Below are positions 36,578 through 45,445 of a stretch of DNA of 64,000 nt, in pieces. Positions within the stretch are counted from its first letter, which is position 1. Each line of letters starts with the position of its first letter. Source of the stretch: Clostridium sp. BNL1100 (GTDB lineage Bacteria; Bacillota; Clostridia; Acetivibrionales; DSM-1351); assembly GCF_000244875.1 (NCBI RefSeq), contig NC_016791.1, forward strand, positions 124,001 through 188,000. Direction: 5' to 3'. A program made the position numbers and the translations under genes. The notes beneath the pieces are model-generated. The model was not told the DNA's origin. It searched no databases and was given only the letters and a program-made list of their open reading frames with translations.

Positions 36578-38155
36578 ATGTTGAAAGTACTTCTTGTAGA
36601 TGATGAACCATATGTTCTTGAAGGGCTGAAAGTTATGCTGGATTGGGAAGCACATGGCTTTAGAATTTGCGGTGAAGCATCAAATGGTGAGGATGCACTG
36701 GAAATTGTGAGAGTATGCAACCCCGATCTTATAATTACTGACATAAGCATGCCCGGTATAGATGGTCTGGAATTAATAAGACTGTCCACTCAAAAACTCA
36801 AATCCACTGCAAAGTTTGTTATACTCAGCGGCTATGATGATTTTTCATATGCAAAACGGGCTATGCTGTACAATGCAAGCAACTACTTGCTCAAACCCTT
36901 GGATGATGTCGAACTGGATAGTGTTGTTACAAAACTGGCAGAACAGATCAGACAGGAACGGAAAAAAACCGAGAATATAAATAAACAGCTTTCATTCATT
37001 GCAAATCAGAGCATTATGAGATTGATAAACGGAGACAATAAACCGTCGCTCATAGGCAGAGTAGGTATGCTTCTGAATATTGCAGAGGATGAGGAGGTTC
37101 GGTGTATTCTTTTTGAGATTGATTCAGCTGACAGCTGGGCTCAGGGAGAAGAAAAAATCGGACTGAATATGAATAGAATACAAGCCGGAAGGGTCATAGA
37201 AGATGCTCTTGGTCCGGCTTTTCAGTTGCATATTTTTGAAGATGGAAAAGGAAGAATAGGCATAATCGCCAGTGAAAAAATGCCGTTCTTCAATTCCCTT
37301 GATGAGTTGGCCCAAAGCTTGCTTCTACAATTAAATCAAATTTTTGGAGACGTGGTTTACGCCTCGATAAGTGATTCCGAAAAGGGCCTATCATTGATAA
37401 GCAAGGCATATAGACAGGCTCTTTTTGCTATTGGCTTTAAATTTTATTCGCCTGATAAAAGCTTCATAAATTATGAAAATGTTAAGGGGTTAAATATTAA
37501 TTTTGAAATGTGCACCGAAGATTATAATACATTGTTAGAGCTAATAAGATCAAACCGTGCTGAGGAGATCGAACCGATCGTATGCAGACTTTTCGAGAAT
37601 TTTTCAGAAAACTACAGTGCACCTCAGATAATCATTTCATATCTTATGAGCTTCCAGATGGAGCTGGTAAAGGTTATAATGGAAATAAGCGGGGACTTGA
37701 AGGAGTTTTTAACTCTTGCATTGGAGTTTCAGAAAACGGCAGAACACATGAATATGTTGGAGCTTCGGGGTGAATTCCTGAAGCAGTGCTTGAGTGCGGC
37801 TTCGCATATAAACGGATTTAAACAGGGAAACCCTCAGTACATTGTATGTGAGGTAAAAAACTATATTAAACAGAATTATTGCAAGGATATTAAACTTAAA
37901 GAGGTAGCACGGCATTTTTACATGAACTCTGTGTATCTGGGGCAGCTATTTAAAAAGTTCTCCGGTATGCAGTTCAATGATTACCTGAATACTGTACGTA
38001 TAGAAGAAGCCAAAAAACTTCTTCAGAGAACGGATATGAAGGTGAGCGAGATTTCAAATGCTGTGGGGTACAATGATCCTAAATATTTTTTAAGTAAATT
38101 TAAAGCCATTACCAATCTGCCTCCATCAGCATTTAAAACTGGGAAAACTACTTAA
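36578..38155 (+). CDS. Response regulator 1, YesN family (transporter C)
   Basis: 525 residues: receiver with LVDDEPYVLEGL and phosphoacceptor Asp55 in LIITDISMPGIDG, long middle domain, C-terminal AraC HTH (LKEVARHFYMNSVYLGQLF and VSEISNAVGYNDPKYFLSKF). Ribosome site AAGGAAGG. It is the first of three signalling genes; the kinase follows 18 bases later, so the two are one transcript. A second regulator of nearly equal length lies after the kinase. Confidence 0.93.
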   Translation: MLKVLLVDDEPYVLEGLKVMLDWEAHGFRICGEASNGEDALEIVRVCNPDLIITDISMPGIDGLELIRLSTQKLKSTAKFVILSGYDDFSYAKRAMLYNASNYLLKPLDDVELDSVVTKLAEQIRQERKKTENINKQLSFIANQSIMRLINGDNKPSLIGRVGMLLNIAEDEEVRCILFEIDSADSWAQGEEKIGLNMNRIQAGRVIEDALGPAFQLHIFEDGKGRIGIIASEKMPFFNSLDELAQSLLLQLNQIFGDVVYASISDSEKGLSLISKAYRQALFAIGFKFYSPDKSFINYENVKGLNINFEMCTEDYNTLLELIRSNRAEEIEPIVCRLFENFSENYSAPQIIISYLMSFQMELVKVIMEISGDLKEFLTLALEFQKTAEHMNMLELRGEFLKQCLSAASHINGFKQGNPQYIVCEVKNYIKQNYCKDIKLKEVARHFYMNSVYLGQLFKKFSGMQFNDYLNTVRIEEAKKLLQRTDMKVSEISNAVGYNDPKYFLSKFKAITNLPPSAFKTGKTT

Positions 38156-38173
38156 TTCGGAGATGAATCTACT

Positions 38174-39955
38174 ATGAAACCTAAACCGAGAATTTTAAGC
38201 AGAGTTAACGATATTCCGTTAAATATCAAATTTCTTATAATATACGTAGTTTGTATATTAACACCAATAATAATAATTAATGCGGCATTTCTCGATAAGT
38301 TTTATACGGTAGTAACTCAGAGAGAAGAAAATAACTATCGAATATCAATGGAAAGGGCAAAAAACGATATCAATACCTTGATAGAGGGAGGTATTGCCGT
38401 TAGCCATTCCATATCTACCGATGCAATCATATATGATTTAATGGACACCGGATACGATGCGGGGGAGTATTATGATATTTATAACAGTACCCTAAGAAAC
38501 AGACTGTCAATTTACACTGTAGCATATAACTATATTACAAACATAGGCTTATATGTAGATAACCCCAGCATCAGAGCCGGCGGAACATATTACCATATAG
38601 ACCATAGCGTTAAAAATACTCCGTGGTATAGGGACCTGTCCGAATCAAATGAACAGGTTCTTATCAGAACATACCTGGGAAGTACAAACAGTGCTCCTGT
38701 AAGGCAAATACAGTATTTAAGTATACTGAGAAGCTCTAAAAACAACCCTTCTTTAGGCAGCCGTGAAAAAATACTAAAAGTTGATATAAGTCTGGACAAG
38801 GTATTTACAATTTTCAACCGTGAAAGGGATTATCTGAGTTTATACTTGGTTGATCCTCAAAATACCATAGTGTGTTCAACTACAGGTGGATACGGAAAGA
38901 GTAATATTGACAGGCTTGAAAAGCTTAACGGTAGGTCACTTGGTCATGAAAACATGATTCTTGAAGCGTATCTTGGGAATTCATCATATTTTAAAGGCTG
39001 GAAGCTTATAGGGGTCACCAACAGAGAGCGTATATCCAACTCTGTAGGGGATACCCTCAGTTTCGTATTGATTTTTGCTTTTATAAGTATTCTCATTTCA
39101 TCACTTCTCATGTTCATTATTGTACGGTCATATAACTACAGATTGAAAAAACTTTCTAAGCACATGCTTAAATTCAGAGACGGAAAGTTTGATCTGATTG
39201 AAATAAACGAAGGGGAAGATGAAATCGGTGGAGTTATCAGAAACTTCAACCTAATGGCAGCAAGAATAAATACACTTATAAACGATGTCTATAAGTTGGA
39301 ACTACAAAAAAAGAGTCTGGAACTGGAACGGGTCAGGGCAGAAATAAACTTTCTTCAGAGCCAGATGAATCCCCATTTTCTATTTAATACTCTAAATGCC
39401 ATATTGGTAGTTAGCGTAAAAAATAATTATACCGAAATCGTAGATGTTATAAAATACCTGTCAAAGACATTGAGACGTCTATTAAGCTGGAAGGACGATC
39501 TGGTAACAATCGAAGAAGAACTGTCATTTACAGAAATGTATCTGAAAATTGAAAAATTCCGTTTCTGTGACAAATTTCATTATGAAATAAATGTAGATGA
39601 AACCCTGCTTGACTACAAAATACCCAAAATGAGTCTTCAGCCTTTAGTTGAGAATGCCTGTAAGCACGGTATCCAGGCAATAAAAGAGGTAGGAATTATA
39701 AATATAAATATTGAAATGTGCGAATCAGGTCTCCTGGTAAGAGTGAAGGATAACGGTTCGGGAATGGATCAGTACACCTTGACAGAGATACTTGAAAACA
39801 TTAAAAGCGAAGTGGAGCTCAGTACAAGTATAGGCATCAGAAATGTGTACAGGCGCCTAAGACTTTATTATGGAGAACATGTATCTTTCAAGATTGAAAG
39901 CCGTATCAATGCCGGGACAACAATTTATTTTACAATACCTTTTGAAAAACTATAG
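38174..39955 (+). CDS. Sensor histidine kinase, YesM family (transporter C)
   Basis: 593 residues: N-terminal helix (about 16-36), extracellular sensor of about 240 residues, second helix (about 297-317), HAMP-like linker, phosphoacceptor QMNPHFLFNTL with His401, and ATPase motifs SLQPLVENACKHGIQA and VKDNGSGMDQYTL. It is flanked by two YesN-type regulator genes (36578 and 40026), so which one it phosphorylates, or whether it serves both, cannot be told. It most likely senses the substrate of transporter C. Confidence 0.93.
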   Translation: MKPKPRILSRVNDIPLNIKFLIIYVVCILTPIIIINAAFLDKFYTVVTQREENNYRISMERAKNDINTLIEGGIAVSHSISTDAIIYDLMDTGYDAGEYYDIYNSTLRNRLSIYTVAYNYITNIGLYVDNPSIRAGGTYYHIDHSVKNTPWYRDLSESNEQVLIRTYLGSTNSAPVRQIQYLSILRSSKNNPSLGSREKILKVDISLDKVFTIFNRERDYLSLYLVDPQNTIVCSTTGGYGKSNIDRLEKLNGRSLGHENMILEAYLGNSSYFKGWKLIGVTNRERISNSVGDTLSFVLIFAFISILISSLLMFIIVRSYNYRLKKLSKHMLKFRDGKFDLIEINEGEDEIGGVIRNFNLMAARINTLINDVYKLELQKKSLELERVRAEINFLQSQMNPHFLFNTLNAILVVSVKNNYTEIVDVIKYLSKTLRRLLSWKDDLVTIEEELSFTEMYLKIEKFRFCDKFHYEINVDETLLDYKIPKMSLQPLVENACKHGIQAIKEVGIININIEMCESGLLVRVKDNGSGMDQYTLTEILENIKSEVELSTSIGIRNVYRRLRLYYGEHVSFKIESRINAGTTIYFTIPFEKL

Positions 39956-40025
39956 ACCCTAGAACACAATATTTAGTATATATTTATAGAGATTATTATG
40001 CAATTTTCATGGAGGAGGCTTTTTA

Positions 40026-41603
40026 ATGTTTAAGGTTTTACTTGTAGATGATGAGCCTATGGCACTGGAAGCATTAAAGATTGTTGCAGATTGGGAAGAG
40101 CTAGGGTTTACTATCTGCGGGGAATGTGGAAATGGAGATGAAGCATTAAATAGAATTAAAGATATTAAGCCTGATTTAGTGGTAACGGACTTAAAAATGC
40201 CCGGAATGGATGGTCTGGAATTAATAAGAAATGTTATGGAATATGTAAATCCTGATATAATATTTATAATTGTAAGCGGTTATGATGAATTTGAATATGC
40301 AAAAAAAGCCATGCAGTATGGAGTCCGCTATTATGTTTTAAAACCTGTCTTCAAGGATGAATTTTCGGAAGTACTTGTAGAAATAGTAGACAAACTAGAG
40401 GAAAAATATCAACTCGGAAAAATGACCATCAATAACATAAGTGCTGATATAGGGAGTCTACTTGGAAAATTCCTTCTAGGAAATTTGGATGAAGACGAAC
40501 TTAAGAGCAGAATACCGGAAGATATATTGAATAGTAATGCGAACTGGTTTTATGTTTGTTTAGGTACGCCACAGGTTTGGGAAACAGTAAACTTAAAAAA
40601 TGATGACACCAGCGAAGACACCCTGGGCATACTGAAAGAGATAATGAATACAGGCCTTGAGGGTATATATATCTATCCTATATTAACAAATACGGTGCTG
40701 GAAGGCATTGTAGTCTGCACCATATGTGGAATGCAAACTGAGAAGGTAATAGAAACATTAAAATCAAATGTATCCACAATTTTTGGGGAAGGCTTTTACT
40801 TAGGAGTAGGAAACACGGTAACTGCACTTTCTGAACTTTCCGAGTCTATGTCTCAGGCTCATAAGGCAGTAGACTATAGATTTTTCAGCCCCCCGGGCAG
40901 TACAATTTACTATCAAAACATAAAGGATTTTACACTAAACTATAGCTTTGAGGGAATTTACAAAATTGAGGATATGTATAATGCCCTTGACAGTCTGAAT
41001 GAAATGGGAATTAAAAAAGCAATTGAAGCAGTTTTTTCGGATTTCCGTCGTGAATTTACAGCCCCGGAAATAATAAAAATGTATGTGGTTAACATTATAT
41101 ATAAAAGTATAGCTATAGTATCCAGCTTAGGCGGTAATACAGATCAGATACCGCTGCTTGATTCAATTACTGGAATACTGGCAAGAAGCTTGATAATAGA
41201 TGAAATGGAGAACATGGCATATGAGTACTGTACCAAATTCGTTATATATGCTAAAAGCTTAAAAAATAATACTAAAAATTCAGATATGAAACTTGTGGAG
41301 GAGTATATAAAGAATAACTACACAAGAAACCTGACAATCAGGGAGATTTCCAAGAAACTTTATATACACCCCAATTATCTCGGACACCAAATAAACAAGT
41401 GGTTTGGATGCAGTTTCAATGAGTATCTCCATGGTCTCAGAATGGAAGAAGCCAAAAACCTGCTAGAGAATACCAATCTAAAAGTTCACGAAATAGCTGA
41501 AAGAGTAGGATATAGTTCATACAGCAATTTCCTGGATCAGTTTGTCAAAAAGTTCTCCATAAAGCCCAGTGATTATAAGATTATGTTAAATAACAAGAAC
41601 TAA
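40026..41603 (+). CDS. Response regulator 2, YesN family (transporter C)
   Basis: 525 residues with a receiver (LVDDEPMALEAL; phosphoacceptor Asp55 in LVVTDLKMPGMDG), middle region and C-terminal AraC HTH (IREISKKLYIHPNYLGHQI, VHEIAERVGYSSYSNFLDQF). TGGAGGAGG precedes the ATG. It resembles regulator 1 in layout and length but differs widely in sequence outside the receiver core, so it is not a recent tandem copy. It is the regulator gene next to the transporter C binding protein and the likelier activator of it. Confidence 0.93.
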   Translation: MFKVLLVDDEPMALEALKIVADWEELGFTICGECGNGDEALNRIKDIKPDLVVTDLKMPGMDGLELIRNVMEYVNPDIIFIIVSGYDEFEYAKKAMQYGVRYYVLKPVFKDEFSEVLVEIVDKLEEKYQLGKMTINNISADIGSLLGKFLLGNLDEDELKSRIPEDILNSNANWFYVCLGTPQVWETVNLKNDDTSEDTLGILKEIMNTGLEGIYIYPILTNTVLEGIVVCTICGMQTEKVIETLKSNVSTIFGEGFYLGVGNTVTALSELSESMSQAHKAVDYRFFSPPGSTIYYQNIKDFTLNYSFEGIYKIEDMYNALDSLNEMGIKKAIEAVFSDFRREFTAPEIIKMYVVNIIYKSIAIVSSLGGNTDQIPLLDSITGILARSLIIDEMENMAYEYCTKFVIYAKSLKNNTKNSDMKLVEEYIKNNYTRNLTIREISKKLYIHPNYLGHQINKWFGCSFNEYLHGLRMEEAKNLLENTNLKVHEIAERVGYSSYSNFLDQFVKKFSIKPSDYKIMLNNKN

Positions 41604-41729
41604 AATTTTTAGGTAGTAAATCTTTATTTTTGCAAATTGAAATATACAGCTTAAAAACTGATAATAAATGTGTAGTATCACTACTTTTTATGTGATTCTG
41701 CTTATAAAAATATATAAGGAGGAGAAAAA

Positions 41730-43436
41730 ATGATGTTAAAAAAGAGAAATTGGCTAGTAGCACTATTAACAGGTTTATTGTCAGTTAGCTTTGTATTAAC
41801 AGGTTGTGGCGGTTCCGATAGCAGCAGCTCTTCTACTTCAACTTCTGGATCAGCAACAGCTACAGGTTCAGCATCAGCTGAAAAGCTCGATCCAATAGAG
41901 ATAAGCTTCTTTATCTCTGACCCAGGTCAGGCACCAACACCTGATAACAAGATTTACAAGAAAATTAAAGAAGAACTCGGCGTTACTTGTAATTTTGAGT
42001 TCTTAGTAGGTGACAAAAACCAGAAGATAGGAGTTATGATTGCCGGCGGAGAATATCCTGACGTAATAACTCTTGGCTCAGATACAGTTAGTAAGTTTAC
42101 AGGAGCTGGTGCTTTAGTTCCTTTAGAGGAAATAATCGAAAAGGATGCTCCAAACCTTAAGAAGCATTTTGATCCATACAAGAATAAGGTAAAGGATGTT
42201 TCAGACGGGCATTTTTATGTAATGCCTGGCTACGGTGTTTATTATAATGATTTTAGTATAAATGTTAATGAAGGACCTGCTTTCTTTATGCAAAAAGCAG
42301 TATTGAAGGATGCTGGTTACCCAAAAGTTAAAACTCTTGACCAGTACTTCGATCTTATAGAAAAGTATAAAGCAAAGAATCCTACAATCGACGGACAACC
42401 AACAATTGGATTTGAAGTTCTTTCAGAAGGCTGGAGAGATTTCTGCCTAAAGAATCCACCTCAACATTTGATTGGTCATCCAAACGATGGCGGTGTTGTA
42501 GTTGATAATAAGACTAATACTGCAGAATTCTTCTGGGATAAGGATTATTCAAAGAGATATTACAAGAAACTTAATGAAATAAATGCTAAGGGCTTACTTG
42601 ACCCGGAAACATTTACTATGAACTATGACCAATATATAGCTAAGCTTTCAAGCGGTAGAGTTCTTGGTATGTTCGACCAGCACTGGAATTTCAGCAATGC
42701 TGAATTAACATTAAAGACTCAGAAGAAGTTTGAAAGAACATATGCTCCATTGCCTGTAGTATTCGATGAAGGAACACAGGATTACTACATGGATAGACCT
42801 GTTCTTAATGTTAACACAGGTTATGCAATCACAAAGAGCGCTAAAGACCCTGCAAGAATAGTTAAATTCTTCGATGCTTTACTGGAAGAAAAATGGCAGA
42901 AGATCCTCGGTTGGGGAATCGAAGGTGAAGATTACAAGGTTGACGATAAGGGTTCATTCTTCATGACTCCTGAACAACGTGTAAACTACAATGACCAGAC
43001 TTGGAGACTTGGAAACATGGCTCATACTCTCTGGTACTATGCTCCTAAGATGGAAGGTACATTCAGTGATGGAAATGCTACAGGCCCAGGCGGACAGCCA
43101 AAAGAATACTATGATGCACTTGACCAGTACGACAAAGATTTCTTAAAGGCATACGGATATGATCAACAGTCTGATTTCTTCAGCCCAGCTCCTGAAAACA
43201 GAATCTCATACCCAGCATGGCAGATAGATCTTGTTGACGGTTCACCTGCAAGCATGGCAAACACAAAAGTTGGAGATATTGCAACTAAGTTCTTACCAAA
43301 GGCAATACTTGCTAAACCAGATAAGTTTGACAGTGTATGGGATGAATATGTAAATCAACTCCACAAAGAAGATATTCAAGCATATGTTGATAGAATCAAT
43401 GATCAACTCAAGTGGAGAGCTGACAACTGGAAGTAA
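41730..43436 (+). CDS. Transporter C: large sugar-binding lipoprotein (LipO/YtcQ-like)
   Basis: 568 residues; lipobox at Cys26 (VLTGCGGSD), Ser/Thr/Ala-rich linker, then a two-lobe binding fold (VMIAGGEYPDVITLGSD). It belongs to the over-500-residue binding proteins that use LplB/YtcP permeases, like transporter A. AAGGAGGAG precedes two adjacent ATG codons (41730 and 41733); either may serve. First in an operon with two permeases, a GH10 xylanase and probably the GH2 enzyme's neighbourhood, so a xylan-derived oligosaccharide is the likely ligand. Confidence 0.93.
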   Translation: MMLKKRNWLVALLTGLLSVSFVLTGCGGSDSSSSSTSTSGSATATGSASAEKLDPIEISFFISDPGQAPTPDNKIYKKIKEELGVTCNFEFLVGDKNQKIGVMIAGGEYPDVITLGSDTVSKFTGAGALVPLEEIIEKDAPNLKKHFDPYKNKVKDVSDGHFYVMPGYGVYYNDFSINVNEGPAFFMQKAVLKDAGYPKVKTLDQYFDLIEKYKAKNPTIDGQPTIGFEVLSEGWRDFCLKNPPQHLIGHPNDGGVVVDNKTNTAEFFWDKDYSKRYYKKLNEINAKGLLDPETFTMNYDQYIAKLSSGRVLGMFDQHWNFSNAELTLKTQKKFERTYAPLPVVFDEGTQDYYMDRPVLNVNTGYAITKSAKDPARIVKFFDALLEEKWQKILGWGIEGEDYKVDDKGSFFMTPEQRVNYNDQTWRLGNMAHTLWYYAPKMEGTFSDGNATGPGGQPKEYYDALDQYDKDFLKAYGYDQQSDFFSPAPENRISYPAWQIDLVDGSPASMANTKVGDIATKFLPKAILAKPDKFDSVWDEYVNQLHKEDIQAYVDRINDQLKWRADNWK

Positions 43437-43449
43437 TAGATAGTTAAAG

Positions 43450-43482
43450 TCCATTGGAGCATATTAATTATGCTCCAATGGA
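43450..43482 (+). other. Perfect 14-bp intercistronic hairpin after the transporter C binding-protein gene
   Basis: TCCATTGGAGCATA and TATGCTCCAATGGA form a perfect stem with a five-base loop and no strong T run after it. It lies 14 bases past the binding-protein stop and 41 bases before the permease. It is best explained as an mRNA-stabilising or partial-termination element giving more binding protein than permease. Confidence 0.75.
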
Positions 43483-43522
43483 TATTTAAAAAATCCAATG
43501 ACTTGATTTACTGGGAGGCAGT

Positions 43523-44494
43523 ATGGCTAATAATGTAACAGCTTTAGCTGATAATAAACTACAAGGCAAGAAAATGACGGGACATAAAATAACCTGGAAC
43601 ACGCTTGTAAAGCAAAAGCAGCTTATATTCATGTCCGTACCGATGCTCATTTATATTTTAATTTTTTCATATGTACCGATTTGGGGCTGGCTCATGGCTT
43701 TCCAGAATTATAAACCGGCAAAAGGCTTTTTTGAACAAAAGTGGGTTGGTCTCCAAAATTTCAAATATCTATTTAAAGATGATAATTTCATAAGAGATTT
43801 CAGAAATACAATTAGCATGAGTTTTATAAACCTGATACTAAGTTATGTTACAGCAATAGTACTTGCACTACTTCTAAACGAAATTAAGAATGTGTTCTTC
43901 AAGAGAACTGTTCAGACAATATCTTATTTACCGCACTTTTTATCTTGGGTAATTGTAACAGGTATTGTGGCTACTTGCCTTTCTACTGAGGGAGGTATTG
44001 TAAACATAGTACTGGTGAAATTAGGTATAATTAATTCTCCAATTAATTGGCTAAGTGAAGGAAAATATTTCTGGGGGATTGTAGGTGCCACTAACGTATG
44101 GAAAGAACTTGGGTGGAATACTATAATTTACCTTGGGGCAATAACTGCCATCGACCCTGCTCTATATGAGGCAGCAGGCTTAGATGGAGCCGGAAGATTT
44201 AGAAAAATGTGGCATGTTACACTTCCGGGAATTAAAGCTACCTTTGTAGTCCTTCTGATAATGTCTATAGGTCATGTTATGGAAGCAGGTTTTGAAATTC
44301 AGTACCTGTTAGGAAAGGGGCCTGTTTTAGACTGGTCTGAAACTATAGATATTTATGTTATCAAGTATGGTATTAACCAGTTCAATTATTCGCTTGCAAC
44401 AGCAGCTGGTATATTTAAGAGTGTAATTGCAATTATTATGCTATTCCTTGCCAATAATGTTGCTAAGAGATTAGGCGAAGAAAGGCTTATCTAA
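43523..44494 (+). CDS. Transporter C: sugar ABC permease 1 (LplB-like)
   Basis: 323 residues, six helices after a long basic N-terminus; EAA loop EAAGLDGAGRFRKMWHVTLP. TGGGAGGCAGT precedes ATG 43523. It is similar in style to permease 1 of transporter A (YVPIWGWLMAFQNYK; YNIATAV-like end YSLATAAGIFKS), so A and C are the same subtype, B a different one. Confidence 0.92.
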   Translation: MANNVTALADNKLQGKKMTGHKITWNTLVKQKQLIFMSVPMLIYILIFSYVPIWGWLMAFQNYKPAKGFFEQKWVGLQNFKYLFKDDNFIRDFRNTISMSFINLILSYVTAIVLALLLNEIKNVFFKRTVQTISYLPHFLSWVIVTGIVATCLSTEGGIVNIVLVKLGIINSPINWLSEGKYFWGIVGATNVWKELGWNTIIYLGAITAIDPALYEAAGLDGAGRFRKMWHVTLPGIKATFVVLLIMSIGHVMEAGFEIQYLLGKGPVLDWSETIDIYVIKYGINQFNYSLATAAGIFKSVIAIIMLFLANNVAKRLGEERLI

Positions 44495-44503
44495 GGAGGT
44501 ACT

Positions 44504-45418
44504 ATGATTAATCTACGAAAACCCGTAAGGATAGGAGACGTAGTTTTTAACACATTTAATTTTGTCTTCATGGCTACACTTATGATTGTAACTCTCTATC
44601 CATTTTTAAATACACTTGCAATATCTTTTAACAATGGGGTTGACACTTTAAGAGGCGGAATATACCTTTGGCCTAGAGAATTTTCATTTCAGAATTATAA
44701 GGCTATATTCATAGGAGGCAACGTATTTCATGCATTCTTGGTATCAGTAGAAAGAACAGTACTTTCTACAGTGATGAATTTATTCCTTACTACTATGCTT
44801 TCCTTTACGTTAAGCAGAAAGGAATACGTATTCAGAAAGCCTATAACAATAATATTTGTATTAACAATGTACTTTAATGCAGGTATAATACCGAACTACT
44901 TCCTGATAAAGAATTTGCATTTGTTGAACAGCTTCTGGGTATATGTTCTGCCGTCAATGATAGCAGCGTTTAACATGATCGTTATCAGAACCTTTATTAT
45001 AGGTATACCTGAAAGCTTTGTTGAATCAGCAAGAATCGATGGAGCAGGAGATTTCAGAATATTTATACAGGTAATCTTTCCTTTGTGTAAACCCGTACTG
45101 GCTACAATTGCACTCTTCGTTGCAGTTGGTGCATGGAATACATGGTTTGATACCTTCCTGTATTGTTCGTCAAAACAGAACCTTAGTACACTGCAATATG
45201 AGTTGATGAAGCTGCTGAGCTCGACACAGAACTTCAATTCAAATCCTGCCTTGGCAGCAGGTGTGGGTGCTAATTCGCAAACTGCAGATACTATGGTTAC
45301 GTCCTTATCTATAAGGGCAGCTATAACAATAGTAGCAGCTGTTCCGATAATTATTGTATATCCATTCCTGCAAAGATACTTCGTTGTAGGTTTGAATGTT
45401 GGTGGAGTTAAAGAATAA
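44504..45418 (+). CDS. Transporter C: sugar ABC permease 2 (YtcP-like)
   Basis: 304 residues, six hydrophobic segments; EAA loop ESARIDGAGDFRIFIQVIFP and C-terminus YFVVGLNVGGVKE. AAGGAGG lies in the nine-base gap after permease 1. The GH10 gene follows 27 bases later in the same direction. Confidence 0.92.
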   Translation: MINLRKPVRIGDVVFNTFNFVFMATLMIVTLYPFLNTLAISFNNGVDTLRGGIYLWPREFSFQNYKAIFIGGNVFHAFLVSVERTVLSTVMNLFLTTMLSFTLSRKEYVFRKPITIIFVLTMYFNAGIIPNYFLIKNLHLLNSFWVYVLPSMIAAFNMIVIRTFIIGIPESFVESARIDGAGDFRIFIQVIFPLCKPVLATIALFVAVGAWNTWFDTFLYCSSKQNLSTLQYELMKLLSSTQNFNSNPALAAGVGANSQTADTMVTSLSIRAAITIVAAVPIIIVYPFLQRYFVVGLNVGGVKE

Positions 45419-45445
45419 TCCCATTTCCGTGAAGGAGAAGGAATA

